DNA from: Thalassolituus hydrocarboniclasticus
GTDB lineage: Bacteria > Pseudomonadota > Gammaproteobacteria > Pseudomonadales > Oceanobacteraceae
Assembly: GCF_025345565.1 (NCBI RefSeq)
Contig: NZ_CP054475.1
Coordinates: 431,501-495,500 of the forward strand
Length of the DNA stretch: 64,000 bases
Direction: 5' to 3'
The notes under the pieces are model-generated. The model did no database searches and was not told where the DNA came from. It was given only the letters and a program-made list of their open reading frames with translations. Below, in pieces: positions 21,095-29,765 of the stretch. The translations under genes and the position numbers were made by a program. How positions within the stretch are numbered: position 1 is the stretch's first letter; each line of letters opens with the position of its first letter.

Positions 21095-22465
21095 TTAAAC
21101 GGCGTTGATGGCTTCCTGTAATTTATCCACACCAATAATGGTCATGCCGGGTATTGCCTGACGCGGAACATTGGCTTTCGGCACGATGGCGCGGGTGAAG
21201 CCATGCTTGGCGGCTTCTTTAATGCGTTCCTGACCGGAAGGCACCGGCCGGATTTCTCCGGATAAACCCACCTCACCAAATACGATTAACTCCTGCGGCA
21301 ATGGCTGGTTGCGGAAGCTGGAGAGCGCCGACAGTAATAAGGCCAGATCGGCAGCGGTTTCTCCGACTTTTACCCCACCGACCACGTTGATATACACATC
21401 CTGGTCACCCAGATGTACGCCTCCGTGGCGATGCAGTGCAGCCAGCAATAAATTCATACGGTTCTGGTCGAGACCCACGGCCACCCGTTTCGGATGACCA
21501 AAGTGGCTGTCGTCGACCAGCGCCTGAATTTCGACCAGCAACGGCCGCGTACCTTCCCAGATCACCATCACCACACTGCCGGCGGCGGGCTCTTCGCTGC
21601 GGCTTAAAAAGATGGAGCTTGGGTTTTTGACTTCTTTTAAGCCGCTGTCGAGCATGGCAAAGACGCCCAGCTCATTAATGGCACCAAAGCGGTTTTTAAT
21701 ACCGCGCAGGGTACGGAAGCGGCTGTCGCCGGAACCTTCGAGCATGATCGAGCAGTCAATCATATGCTCCAGCACTTTCGGCCCGGCGAGGGTCCCGTCT
21801 TTGGTCACGTGACCGACGAGAAAGAGCACGGTATTGGTTTGTTTAGCGTAGCGGGTCAGGGCGGCGGCGCTTTCGCGTACCTGTGACACGCTGCCCGGCG
21901 CCGATTCTACGCCTTCAACGTGCATCACCTGAATCGAGTCGATCACCACAATTTTCGGTTTGTGCTGCTGCAGGGTATTAAGCAGGCGCTCGACGCTGGT
22001 TTCGCTCAGCATATTCAGCTGGTCGGTTGGCAGGCCTAAACGTTTGGCGCGCATAGCAACCTGTTGCAGGCTTTCTTCGCCGGTCACGTATAACGCGGGC
22101 ATATTCCCGGCCAGCGTGCACATAGTCTGCAGCAGGAGTGTGGACTTACCGGCACCGGGATGGCCGCCGATTAAAATGGCCGAGCCCGGCACCAGACCAC
22201 CGCCCAGTACCCGGTCAAATTCCAGCATGCCGCTGCTGATACGCGGTACTTCGGCCAGATCGACATCGGCCAGACGCTGAATGCCCTGACTACCCGCGGC
22301 GCCGGCATAGCCTGCGTAACTGGCATCACGGGACGGGGTTTTGGAGGAGGATACGACAAACTCCTGCAGCGTATTCCAGGCACCGCAGTCGGTACATTGT
22401 CCCTGCCATTTGGCGTGTTCAGAGCCACAGTCGTTGCAGACGTAAGCGGTTTTTTTCTTGGCCAT
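21095..22465 (-). CDS. radA: DNA repair ATPase RadA
   Basis: Processes recombination intermediates with RecA by promoting branch migration; cytoplasmic. 456 residues. N-terminal zinc finger with CNDCGSEHAKWQGQCTDCG, RecA-like core with Walker A GGHPGAGKST, the RadA-specific KNRFG motif (GIKNRFGAINELGVF), and a C-terminal Lon-protease-like domain (about 290-456). Convergent with cheV; the 46-base gap has no obvious terminator. Confidence 0.97.
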   Translation of the reverse strand: MAKKKTAYVCNDCGSEHAKWQGQCTDCGAWNTLQEFVVSSSKTPSRDASYAGYAGAAGSQGIQRLADVDLAEVPRISSGMLEFDRVLGGGLVPGSAILIGGHPGAGKSTLLLQTMCTLAGNMPALYVTGEESLQQVAMRAKRLGLPTDQLNMLSETSVERLLNTLQQHKPKIVVIDSIQVMHVEGVESAPGSVSQVRESAAALTRYAKQTNTVLFLVGHVTKDGTLAGPKVLEHMIDCSIMLEGSGDSRFRTLRGIKNRFGAINELGVFAMLDSGLKEVKNPSSIFLSRSEEPAAGSVVMVIWEGTRPLLVEIQALVDDSHFGHPKRVAVGLDQNRMNLLLAALHRHGGVHLGDQDVYINVVGGVKVGETAADLALLLSALSSFRNQPLPQELIVFGEVGLSGEIRPVPSGQERIKEAAKHGFTRAIVPKANVPRQAIPGMTIIGVDKLQEAINAV

Positions 22466-22644
22466 AGCGATTTCTGTGCAATAAGCGGAAGGGGAGAGTG
22501 TAAGGCATTGCGCGTTCAGCGTCAGGGCCGTTACGCGTTCATCGTCAGGCTCGGTAAAGAGGCTGCATTCTCCCTATGGCGGCGCGGTACAAATTGTTAA
22601 ACTCCCTGCTTTCCGTCAAACCTGACAATAAGGATAAGATCAGC

Positions 22645-23916
22645 ATGAAAATTGAAACTCAGGCGATTCACGCCGGCTTTGCGGATGATCCGACAACCCG
22701 TGCCGTTGCGGTGCCTATTTATCAGACCACTTCTTACAGTTTTCGCGATACTCAGCACGGTGCTGACCTGTTTGACCTGAAAGAGCCGGGTAACATTTAC
22801 ACCCGCATCATGAACCCGACCAACGATGTGCTGGAACAGCGCGTTGCCGCAATGGAAGGCGGTATCGCCGCACTGTGCATGGCATCCGGCATGGCCGCCA
22901 TTACCGCCAGCATCCAGACCCTGGCCCGTGCCGGCGATAACATCGTCAGCGTCAGCCAGTTATACGGCGGCAGCTATAACCTGTTTGCCCACACCTTCCC
23001 GCAGCAGGGCATCGAAGTACGCATGGCCTCCGGCGATGACGTTGCCGCGCTGGAAGCGTTAATTGACGATAAAACCCGCGCATTATTCTGTGAGTCCATC
23101 GGTAACCCGGCGGGTAACGTGGTGGACATTCAGGCGCTGGCCGACATGGCGCACAAACATGGCGTACCGGTGATCGTTGATAACACCGTTGCCACCCCTT
23201 ACCTGTGCCGTCCGTTTGAATTCGGTGCCGATATTGTGGTGCACTCGCTGACCAAATACATCGGTGGTCACGGTACAACCGTTGGCGGCGCGATTGTCGA
23301 TTCCGGTAAATTCCCATGGAAAGATAACCCACGCTTCCCGCACTTTAATCAGCCTGATCCGTCTTACCACGGCGTGGTGTATGCCGATGCCTTTGGTGAA
23401 GCGGCCTTTATCGGTCGTGCCCGCGTAGTACCGCTGCGCAATATGGGTGCAGCTCTGTCGCCGTTTAATGCCTTTATGATTCTGCAGGGGCTGGAAACTC
23501 TGGCTCTGCGTATGGATCGTCACGTAGAAAACGCGCAGAAAGTGGCTGAATATCTGGCCGCCCATGAGCAGGTTTCCTGGGTGAATTATGCCGGTCTTAA
23601 AACCAGCAAATACCACGAACTGGCACAGCGTATGCTGAATGGTAAGCCATCGGCGATTCTCAGCTTTGGTATCAAAGGCGGTGCCGAAGCCGGCGCTAAA
23701 TTTATTGATGCCCTGCAGATGATCAAGCGTCTGGTAAATATCGGTGATGCCAAGAGTCTGGCCTGTCATCCGGCAACCACCACACACCGTCAGCTGAATG
23801 AAAAAGAACTGGCATCCGCTAGTGTCAGCACCGATCTGGTGCGTCTGTCGATTGGTATCGAGCATGTTGACGATATCATTGCTGACGTTGAGCAGGCGCT
23901 GAAAGCCGCTCGCTGA
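22645..23916 (+). CDS. metY: O-acetylhomoserine sulfhydrylase
   Basis: PLP enzyme that condenses O-acetylhomoserine with sulfide to form homocysteine (direct sulfhydrylation, methionine synthesis). Start at 22645 chosen for the AAGGA box at 22630-22634 and the usual MKIETQAIHAGF N terminus; the open frame extends upstream to 22576. 423 residues, typical of MetY rather than the shorter MetB/MetZ. Contains the PLP-lysine motif SLTKYIGGHGTTVGG and a SVSQLYGGSYNLF loop. MetZ or MetB activity cannot be excluded from sequence alone. No SAM riboswitch was recognised upstream. Confidence 0.9.
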   Translation: MKIETQAIHAGFADDPTTRAVAVPIYQTTSYSFRDTQHGADLFDLKEPGNIYTRIMNPTNDVLEQRVAAMEGGIAALCMASGMAAITASIQTLARAGDNIVSVSQLYGGSYNLFAHTFPQQGIEVRMASGDDVAALEALIDDKTRALFCESIGNPAGNVVDIQALADMAHKHGVPVIVDNTVATPYLCRPFEFGADIVVHSLTKYIGGHGTTVGGAIVDSGKFPWKDNPRFPHFNQPDPSYHGVVYADAFGEAAFIGRARVVPLRNMGAALSPFNAFMILQGLETLALRMDRHVENAQKVAEYLAAHEQVSWVNYAGLKTSKYHELAQRMLNGKPSAILSFGIKGGAEAGAKFIDALQMIKRLVNIGDAKSLACHPATTTHRQLNEKELASASVSTDLVRLSIGIEHVDDIIADVEQALKAAR

Positions 23917-23934
23917 GCCGGTTGTATCTGAAAC

Positions 23935-23955
23935 GTCCGGCGCTGTGCGCCGGAC
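23935..23955 (+). promoter_or_regulatory. Hairpin between metY and the membrane paralogue array
   Basis: GTCCGGCGC (23935-23943), TGT, GCGCCGGAC (23947-23955): a perfect 9-base stem, 18 bases after the metY stop and 22 bases before the next start. No T-run, so attenuation, mRNA processing or stabilisation are possibilities. Confidence 0.4.
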
Positions 23956-23977
23956 ATTCTGCGGAGTTTTTTTGGTT

Positions 23978-24631
23978 ATGTCTTTTGGTCAGTTTGTTGC
24001 CCTGATCTGCACCGTACTCTCACTCGGCACCATTGCCGTGACTTATGCCGTTGGCGTAAACGAAGGTACTGCTGTTGCCTGTAATCCTTTCTTTGATGGC
24101 TGTACTGACATTACCCATACCGGAATGAAAGGCGATGCCGGATTTATTTTCCGTGGCGGCATGATTGCCGGCTGCGCATTTTTTATTGTCTGGTGGCAGG
24201 TGATGCGTACCTGGCTGGCCGGACACAGTGGTCGTATGGCTTTAAATGCCATGCAGTTTTTTGGTGTGATCGCTGCTGTTGGTTTACTGGTCGGGACTGC
24301 GGTGCTGGTGCCGGAAAAAGACGCAACCCGCTGGGGTGTACATGTGCGCGGCGCGAATCTGTTTTTTCAGGGCATGCTGATTGCGCTGACGATTAACTAT
24401 GTATTGATTTTCCGCGCCCGTAAGGCCGGACTGGAAGTGCCGTCGTTTATCGCAAAAAGCGTACTGATGGCGATTCTCTGGCTGATGTTTGTCGCCTTTG
24501 CCGGTGTGACCGTCGGCGTGGAAATGAGTAACGGCAAGCGCATTATCGAGTGGTGGGCGACGCTCTTTATTGGCCTGTACTTTTTGACCTCTTATTGGGA
24601 CTGGCAACGGGTTCGCCTCAGTCATTATTAA
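23978..24631 (+). CDS. Multi-pass membrane protein, paralogue 1 of 3
   Basis: Function unknown. Start at 23978 chosen for GCGGAG 11 bases upstream; then MSFGQFVALICTVLSLG begins the first helix. 217 residues with about six hydrophobic segments. It shares with the next two genes a Cys-x7-Cys loop after helix 1 (ACNPFFDGCTDIT.TG), a FRGG(M/L)IA...FFIVWW second helix, a conserved His before helix 4 (VHVRGANLFF) and the ending EWWATLFIGLYFLTSYWDW. This layout resembles the Frag1/DRAM/Sfk1 membrane superfamily (loop with TG after helix 1), an inference not confirmed here. The two cysteines are well placed for an exported-side disulfide. First of a compact three-gene array. Confidence 0.7.
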   Translation: MSFGQFVALICTVLSLGTIAVTYAVGVNEGTAVACNPFFDGCTDITHTGMKGDAGFIFRGGMIAGCAFFIVWWQVMRTWLAGHSGRMALNAMQFFGVIAAVGLLVGTAVLVPEKDATRWGVHVRGANLFFQGMLIALTINYVLIFRARKAGLEVPSFIAKSVLMAILWLMFVAFAGVTVGVEMSNGKRIIEWWATLFIGLYFLTSYWDWQRVRLSHY

Positions 24632-24668
24632 TTCGCTGATGTAAACAAAACGGAACAAGGATGTTGTT

Positions 24669-25403
24669 ATGACCTTACCGCAAAGAGCGGCGCTGGTGGC
24701 TTGCCTGCTGCCAATTATTACCATTGCGCTGAGTTATTTTCTTACCGTACAGAGCGGCCATAAGCCCTGGTGCGTTCCCTATTTCGAGGGCTGCACAACC
24801 ATCACTGCAACCGGTATTTATTATCCGGCGGCTTATGTGTTCCGTGCCGGATTAATCAGTGCCGCCGTAGTGTTTATTCTCTGGTGGTATTGTGTGCGCG
24901 CCTGGCTGGAAAGTGTTGGCCGCCCTGAACATCACCCCTGGATTCACCGTATTGTTACCTTCGCTATTATCGCCAGCATGCTGCTGATCGCCTCCATCGC
25001 GGTGCTGGGTGAGCATATGCTGCCGCCATCTGAGCACCGGTTTTTATGGCGCTTTCATACCGCAACAGCGGGGTTGTTTTTTCTGGTAACGGCGTTGTGT
25101 CAGATCATGATGACACTGCGTATGCGTCAGTTGCAGCGTGAGCTGAATATTAAATTCAGCCGTATTGCCAGCAAACAGATTCTGGCGGTTTTGCAGTTGT
25201 TATTACTGGCGGCCTTTGTGCTGATTCTGCTGCTGGACTTAAAAACCGATGGCGTGGAAGAAATTTTTGAATGGTGGCTGGCGACTTTCAGTTGCTTATA
25301 TTTTTATACCACCTTCCACGACTGGCGCGATTTCCGTTTAACCCGGCGGGAAAAAGAGCTGGCGTTGCAACAGCATGAAACCCTGCAGGAGGTGACCGTA
25401 TGA
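24669..25403 (+). CDS. Multi-pass membrane protein, paralogue 2 of 3
   Basis: Function unknown; same family as its two neighbours. 244 residues, about six hydrophobic segments. Conserved loop CVPYFEGCTTITATG with the paired cysteines, helix 2 FRAGLISAAVVFILWW, the His in RFHTATAGLFF, and the ending FEWWLATFSCLYFYTTFHDW. It has a longer, charged cytoplasmic-type tail (about 222-244, REKELALQQHE) absent from the other two. AAGGA lies 9 bases before the ATG, and its stop overlaps the start of paralogue 3 by four bases (ATGA). Confidence 0.7.
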   Translation: MTLPQRAALVACLLPIITIALSYFLTVQSGHKPWCVPYFEGCTTITATGIYYPAAYVFRAGLISAAVVFILWWYCVRAWLESVGRPEHHPWIHRIVTFAIIASMLLIASIAVLGEHMLPPSEHRFLWRFHTATAGLFFLVTALCQIMMTLRMRQLQRELNIKFSRIASKQILAVLQLLLLAAFVLILLLDLKTDGVEEIFEWWLATFSCLYFYTTFHDWRDFRLTRREKELALQQHETLQEVTV

Positions 25404-26068
25404 CGTTACCGCAACGCGTTGCCTTAGGCAGTTTCTGGTTATCACATCTCACCTTCTGGCTGACTCTGGCGCTGAGCATGGCCTGGGGCGTGACCGATGT
25501 CTGTATTCCTTATCTGACGGGCTGTACCAGCATTACTGCAACCGGCATTCCTGATCCGCAGGCGTTTATTTTTCGCGGTGGTTTAATTGCTGCCTGCGTT
25601 CTGTTTATTGTCTGGTGGTACTGCATGCAGGCCTGGCTGATTGAAATTGCACCCGAACGGCCGATATGGACGGTGCGCTATATGGTCACCACGGGCATTA
25701 TCAGCTCGATTTGTCTGATTGTTGCGACCGCTGTGTTGCGGCCGGATAAGGGCAATCTGCCCTGGACGCTGCATACTGTCGGTGCGGCTTTATTTTTCCT
25801 GATTTCACTGGTGGTACAGACCCGTATCACTTACTGGCTGAAACATCTGGCCAAGCGCGGTGTGAATATCGGTTCCAGTCTGCGGCAGAAATTTATTCTG
25901 GTGTATGCCCAGTGGTTTTTCCTTGGGGTAATGATCGTGCTGCAGGTTGCCGATAGTGATGACCGCTGGAAAAACGTGGTGGAGTGGTGGATGGCATTGC
26001 TGATCGGGTTGTTTTACCTGACCAGCTATCGCGATTGGGCCGGTTTCCGCCTGACAGATGCAGAATAA
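25400..26068 (+). CDS. Multi-pass membrane protein, paralogue 3 of 3
   Basis: Function unknown; 222 residues, same six-segment layout as the two preceding genes and closest to paralogue 2 at the N terminus (both begin MTLPQR). Shows CIPYLTGCTSITATG, FRGGLIAACVLFIVWW, TLHTVGAALFFL and VEWWMALLIGLFYLTSYRDW. GGAGG precedes the ATG inside the end of paralogue 2, so the two are translationally coupled. Possible Frag1/DRAM/Sfk1 relative (inference). Confidence 0.7.
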   Translation: MTLPQRVALGSFWLSHLTFWLTLALSMAWGVTDVCIPYLTGCTSITATGIPDPQAFIFRGGLIAACVLFIVWWYCMQAWLIEIAPERPIWTVRYMVTTGIISSICLIVATAVLRPDKGNLPWTLHTVGAALFFLISLVVQTRITYWLKHLAKRGVNIGSSLRQKFILVYAQWFFLGVMIVLQVADSDDRWKNVVEWWMALLIGLFYLTSYRDWAGFRLTDAE

Positions 26069-26120
26069 CTGACCGGAATCATAGCTCCGGCGGCAGCGGC
26101 GGTTTATGCTGTGATTTCCT

Positions 26121-26145
26121 GACGGCGCGTTACTGCCGTTTTTTG
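26121..26145 (+). terminator. Probable terminator after the membrane paralogue array
   Basis: ACGGC (26122-26126) pairs with GCCGT (26135-26139) and is followed by TTTTT. The stem is short, so partial read-through into the next small gene is possible. Confidence 0.5.
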
Positions 26146-26168
26146 CTAAGAACAAGAGGACAGACTCT

Positions 26169-26402
26169 ATGCCGATTTCTCAGGAATTACTGCACGAAAT
26201 GAATCTGCTGGCACAGTTTGATCTGCACAGCATGCAACAGGGTATCAAGGTTCATTCTGATGCTGCGCCGGAAATTGTCGCTGCTGCACAGCGGTTGTTT
26301 GATAAAGGCCTGATTGATCAGGCTGATGGCGGCTATCTCACCAGTCTGGGACTGGATGCCGCTGAGCATGTGCAGAATCTGCTGCAGATTCTTAAAGTCT
26401 GA
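26169..26402 (+). CDS. Small conserved protein, TIGR02647-like
   Basis: 77 residues, soluble, no recognised catalytic residues. The sequence (NLLAQFDLHSMQQGIKVH, RLFDKGLIDQADGGYLTSLG) recalls the TIGR02647 family of short proteins found in Pseudomonas and relatives; members are sometimes labelled DNA-binding, without firm evidence that I know of. The C-terminal half looks like a small winged-helix or helix-turn-helix (LFDKGLI..GGYLTSLGLDAAEH). AAGAGGA precedes the ATG by 10 bases. Convergent with rsmE. Confidence 0.75.
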   Translation: MPISQELLHEMNLLAQFDLHSMQQGIKVHSDAAPEIVAAAQRLFDKGLIDQADGGYLTSLGLDAAEHVQNLLQILKV

Positions 26403-26409
26403 CCTGCTG

Positions 26410-26437
26410 TTTCAGCTGAGCGTCTGCTCAGCTGAAA
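26410..26437. terminator. Shared 12-bp stem-loop between convergent genes
   Basis: TTTCAGCTGAGC (26410-26421), GTCT, GCTCAGCTGAAA (26426-26437) form a perfect 12-base stem. The right arm contains the rsmE stop codon (26428-26430). Neither strand has a T-run, so it may act as a 3' end stabiliser or a Rho-dependent end for both genes. Confidence 0.5.
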
Positions 26438-27156
26438 TCCCCCCACTGAAACTGAAACACACTTAATGCCGCCAGCGCTGCTGTTTCGGTACGCAGAATC
26501 CGCGGGCCTAATGTCAGTCCGGCAAAGCCGCTGCTCATGGCCATTTCCACTTCCTGTTCGCTGAATCCGCCTTCCGGTCCGACCAGCAGGGCGACGCTTG
26601 CCGGCTGCGGATAGTCACGCAGTGGTTTCTGCCGGTGAGGATGCAGCAACAGACGTACATCCGCAGTGTTGTCTTTTGCCCAGTCGGCAAAATACTGTGG
26701 TGGATGAATGGTCGGAATGCGGTTACGGCCGCTCTGTTCACAGGCGGAAATTGCCACCTTCTGCCAGTGCTCCATTTTTTTATCCAGCCGCTCGCCTTTT
26801 AAGCGGACTTCACAGCGCTCGCTCCACAGTGGGGTGATATCGCTGATACCCAGTTCGGTCGCTTTCTGGATAGTGAAGTCCATGCGGTCACCCTTGGAGA
26901 CCACCTGCCCAAGTTGCAGGTTGAGCAGGGTATCGGCTTCGCTGCGCAGAATATCGCCAACCAGTACCGACGCACTTTTTTTCTGCACATCACACAGTTG
27001 TCCGGCGTATTCATGGCCATCACCATTAAACAGGCGGACAGGATCGCCGTCGCCCATGCGTAATACACGGATCAGGTGGGCAAAGGCCTGGTCATCCAGT
27101 TCAATGCGCAGACCGCTGCACAGGGCGGCGGCAGAATAAATACGGGGGCCGGACAT
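26428..27156 (-). CDS. rsmE: 16S rRNA m3U1498 methyltransferase
   Basis: SPOUT-class, SAM-dependent enzyme that methylates U1498 of 16S rRNA. The start at 27156 (MSGPRIYSAAAL) has AGGA about 10 bases upstream and fits the family; an in-frame ATG at 27192 would add 12 unlikely residues. 242 residues. N-terminal PUA-like domain with FAHLIRVLRMGDGD and the C-terminal knot with ALLVGPEGGFSEQE and LGPRILRTETAALAAL. Monocistronic. Confidence 0.96.
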   Translation of the reverse strand: MSGPRIYSAAALCSGLRIELDDQAFAHLIRVLRMGDGDPVRLFNGDGHEYAGQLCDVQKKSASVLVGDILRSEADTLLNLQLGQVVSKGDRMDFTIQKATELGISDITPLWSERCEVRLKGERLDKKMEHWQKVAISACEQSGRNRIPTIHPPQYFADWAKDNTADVRLLLHPHRQKPLRDYPQPASVALLVGPEGGFSEQEVEMAMSSGFAGLTLGPRILRTETAALAALSVFQFQWGDFS

Positions 27157-27272
27157 AATGAACGGATTCCTGCAGAAGACAGAGCTCTGCATGATAACAA
27201 AAAAGTGCTGAAATCAGAGAGGGGCTGGGGGAGGGGAAAGCAGAAAGCGCCAGCTGACCCGGCGCCGGTATT

Positions 27273-27830
27273 TTATTCGTGATCGCGTTGCTGGCGTAAG
27301 GTACGGCTCTGCAGCTGGAACAGATGCTGAATCAGCAGCTCCTGTTCGGTTTCTTTCAGGCCTTCAAAATTGACCCGCACCATGTAAGGTGCATCGCTTT
27401 CGCCGCTGTTGTCGATGGAGACGATATTACCCGCCAGAGACAGAATGGCATTGGATGGTTTCAGCTGCAGGTTAAACAGCAAATGGCTGCTGCCGCGCAG
27501 ATCGGCATCGGTATTAAAGGCCATGCCACAGGCGCTGAGATTTACCCGTACGCGGGCTTCCGTCATCGACAGATTCAGTTCCGGATGATTGGCGTTGCTG
27601 CCGTTCAGCAGATTCATTTTACGGTTCAGTAATTCGAGAGCCTGACCAATGGCCGGGTGCACCGAGCGCACCTGATGAATCAGATTGCCGATGTCCTGCT
27701 CCAGTTGTTTCAGCTCACTCTTCTGTTGGCTGTGATTCTCTTTCCAGTGGCTGAATTCATCCTGGGTGATGGCCTGAAAATCCATCACCACTTCATCATC
27801 AAGGCGGAAAAAGCGGCGTCTCTCTTCCAT
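27273..27830 (-). CDS. PilZ-domain protein beside the flagellar stator genes
   Basis: Probable c-di-GMP receptor. 185 residues. The N terminus has the RxxxR element of PilZ (ERRRFFRL, Arg5 and Arg9) and, after an inserted helical region (about 20-85), the second motif NLSACG (97-102), matching [D/N]xSxxG. The insertion between the two motifs is longer than in minimal PilZ domains. It is transcribed from the same strand as pomA-pomB, 17 bases after pomB, suggesting a role in controlling motor function in response to c-di-GMP (inference by analogy with YcgR). Confidence 0.85.
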   Translation of the reverse strand: MEERRRFFRLDDEVVMDFQAITQDEFSHWKENHSQQKSELKQLEQDIGNLIHQVRSVHPAIGQALELLNRKMNLLNGSNANHPELNLSMTEARVRVNLSACGMAFNTDADLRGSSHLLFNLQLKPSNAILSLAGNIVSIDNSGESDAPYMVRVNFEGLKETEQELLIQHLFQLQSRTLRQQRDHE

Positions 27831-27847
27831 TGTTTTTATTATCCCAA

Positions 27848-28828
27848 TCAGAATATTTCGTCAGGGCTCAGCTCGAAATCCTCGGGCCGGGCATTTACCG
27901 CATCTTTTACCTGTCCGTCGTCCGGTTGTATCTCCGGAACATCGTCATCGTCATTTTCGTGGGTGCGCAGAATCACGATCTCTACCCGGCGGTTACGGGC
28001 GCGGGATTCAGCATCGGTATTCGGTACCAGTGGCTGAGTATCGGCATGGCCGACAATCTGAAAACGGCTGGAGTCGAGTTCCGGCGCGACAAACAACTCT
28101 TCGGCAAAGGCTGCAGCCCGGGCGGAAGACAGCGTCCAGTTGGAACGGTAGCGGCCACCGGCAACCGGAATATCATCAGTATGTCCCTCAACGGAAATCT
28201 GACCCGGAATCGTTACCAGTACTTCGCGGATTTTATCGATCACCGGCAGGAATTTGTCGTCAATATAATCCGAACCTGAGCGGAAGGCGCCGCGCTGTTC
28301 GATGCGGATAATAATCTTTTTGCCCACGGTTTCGATTTCCAGCTGGCCCTGAGCAATTTCGCTTTCCAGCTTGGCCGCTATTTCCATAGCCTCTGCTTCG
28401 GTCTTTTTATTCTCTATATCTTCTTGCGGTACCACTATTTCACGGGTTTGCTGTCCCTGATCGCCCTGGCGTTCTTCCTGCTGGGTAATTTCATCCTGGC
28501 ACAACACTTCCAGCGAACTTTTGGTGATGTCGCTGGTTTTTTGCCGTACCTCATTGATTGGGGTCGGCTCCGGAATCGACGGACTGAAATGACGGGCAAT
28601 AATACTGGTGCCTTTTGGCGGATCACTGACGTTCACAACCGTCTGCACGCCAAAAGCTTCACGCAGCTCACCGGCCAGCCGTTTGAATTTCATGGCATCC
28701 ATTTCTGAAAATGACAGCAGCAGTACGAAAAAGCACATCAGCAGCGACATCAGATCGGCAAAGGTCATCACCCAGCCGGGAATACCGGCAGGACAGGGTG
28801 GACATTCCTGTTCTTCTTCAGCGGCCAT
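27848..28828 (-). CDS. pomB: Sodium-type flagellar stator protein PomB
   Basis: Forms the ion-driven stator with PomA, anchored to peptidoglycan. 326 residues. The N-terminal ECPPCPAGIPGWVMTFADLMSLL with Asp25 in the single membrane helix (about 19-40) closely resembles Vibrio PomB, including the ion-binding Asp and SFSEMDAMKFK plug region. The C-terminal OmpA/MotB domain (about 165-295) has VEGHTDDIPV and NRRVEIVI. Assignment to sodium rather than proton use rests on similarity to PomB and needs physiology. Lies 5 bases after pomA. Confidence 0.93.
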   Translation of the reverse strand: MAAEEEQECPPCPAGIPGWVMTFADLMSLLMCFFVLLLSFSEMDAMKFKRLAGELREAFGVQTVVNVSDPPKGTSIIARHFSPSIPEPTPINEVRQKTSDITKSSLEVLCQDEITQQEERQGDQGQQTREIVVPQEDIENKKTEAEAMEIAAKLESEIAQGQLEIETVGKKIIIRIEQRGAFRSGSDYIDDKFLPVIDKIREVLVTIPGQISVEGHTDDIPVAGGRYRSNWTLSSARAAAFAEELFVAPELDSSRFQIVGHADTQPLVPNTDAESRARNRRVEIVILRTHENDDDDVPEIQPDDGQVKDAVNARPEDFELSPDEIF

Positions 28829-28833
28829 AATGC

Positions 28834-29592
28834 TCAGTCACCTGATGTGTTGCGTTTGCCTTCCTGAATATAGGCCTGCAACATGGTTTCAATTACACGG
28901 GGATTCTGGCCGCTCTGAATGGCGAGAAGTGCATCAATGATCATAGATTTCAGCCGGTCTTCTTCGTTCTTACGCAGCGTCAGCTTGTCGGCAATCGGCA
29001 GTGACAGCATGGTCGCAACCATCGCACCGTAGAGTGTGGTCAGCAGTGCAACCGCCATGGCCGGACCGATGGACTTGGGGTCATCCATATTCGCCAGCAT
29101 GGCCACCAGACCAATCAGGGTACCAATCATGCCCATCGCCGGAGCAACGTCACCCAGCGACTTAAAAATAGTGATACCGATATCATGGCGTTCGCTGGCT
29201 TGCTTCAGCTCTTTATTCATTAACGTGCGCACAACGTCCGGATCGTGGCCATCGACCAGCAGCTGGATACCTTTACTGAGGAAGTCATCACTGACCTCTT
29301 TGCCTTCCAGTGATAACAACCCGCCTTTACGCGCCAGACCGGCCATTTCCACTACCTCTTCAATAATGGCTTCCGGTTTACTGAGCTTAAAAGAAAAGGC
29401 TTTGGCGGCAATTTTAATAGCGCCAAGAAACTGGCCGAGTTCAAACTTCATCATAACGGCGAACATACTGCCGACGATCACAATCAGGATCGAAGGCACG
29501 TTCACAAACATACTGATATCGCCGCCCAGGACCATCGCCATAACGACGATGCCAAAGGCGCCGACTACCCCAACTAACGATGCGAGATCCAC
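28834..29592 (-). CDS. pomA: Flagellar stator protein PomA
   Basis: MotA/TolQ/ExbB-family membrane protein that surrounds PomB and contacts the rotor. 252 residues, four hydrophobic segments (about 5-24, 30-50, 150-170, 182-202). DLASLVGVVGAFGIVVMAMVLGG and the cytoplasmic loop with RKGGLLSLE are typical; GDVAPAMGMIGTLIGLVAML is the helix 3 signature. Begins the pomA-pomB-PilZ unit, divergent from xseB across 173 bases. Confidence 0.94.
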   Translation of the reverse strand: MDLASLVGVVGAFGIVVMAMVLGGDISMFVNVPSILIVIVGSMFAVMMKFELGQFLGAIKIAAKAFSFKLSKPEAIIEEVVEMAGLARKGGLLSLEGKEVSDDFLSKGIQLLVDGHDPDVVRTLMNKELKQASERHDIGITIFKSLGDVAPAMGMIGTLIGLVAMLANMDDPKSIGPAMAVALLTTLYGAMVATMLSLPIADKLTLRKNEEDRLKSMIIDALLAIQSGQNPRVIETMLQAYIQEGKRNTSGD

Positions 29593-29765
29593 TGATGCTC
29601 CTTGCCACTAAACCATTCACTGCCTCTGAGTTTAGTCAAACATTCGTGATCTTCCTTCGCATTGACGAAATTGTTGGCAAGCGGTGCAGAAACCGTCACC
29701 CCTGCACCGGTTGACCCGCCGCAGCCTTGGGTTTAGTGTGGCCGCTCTCCGGGAGAGCGCGATAT

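Noticed and set aside
22466-22644. SAM riboswitch before metY
   Set aside because: No conserved SAM-I or SAM-II core or pseudoknot pattern could be recognised.
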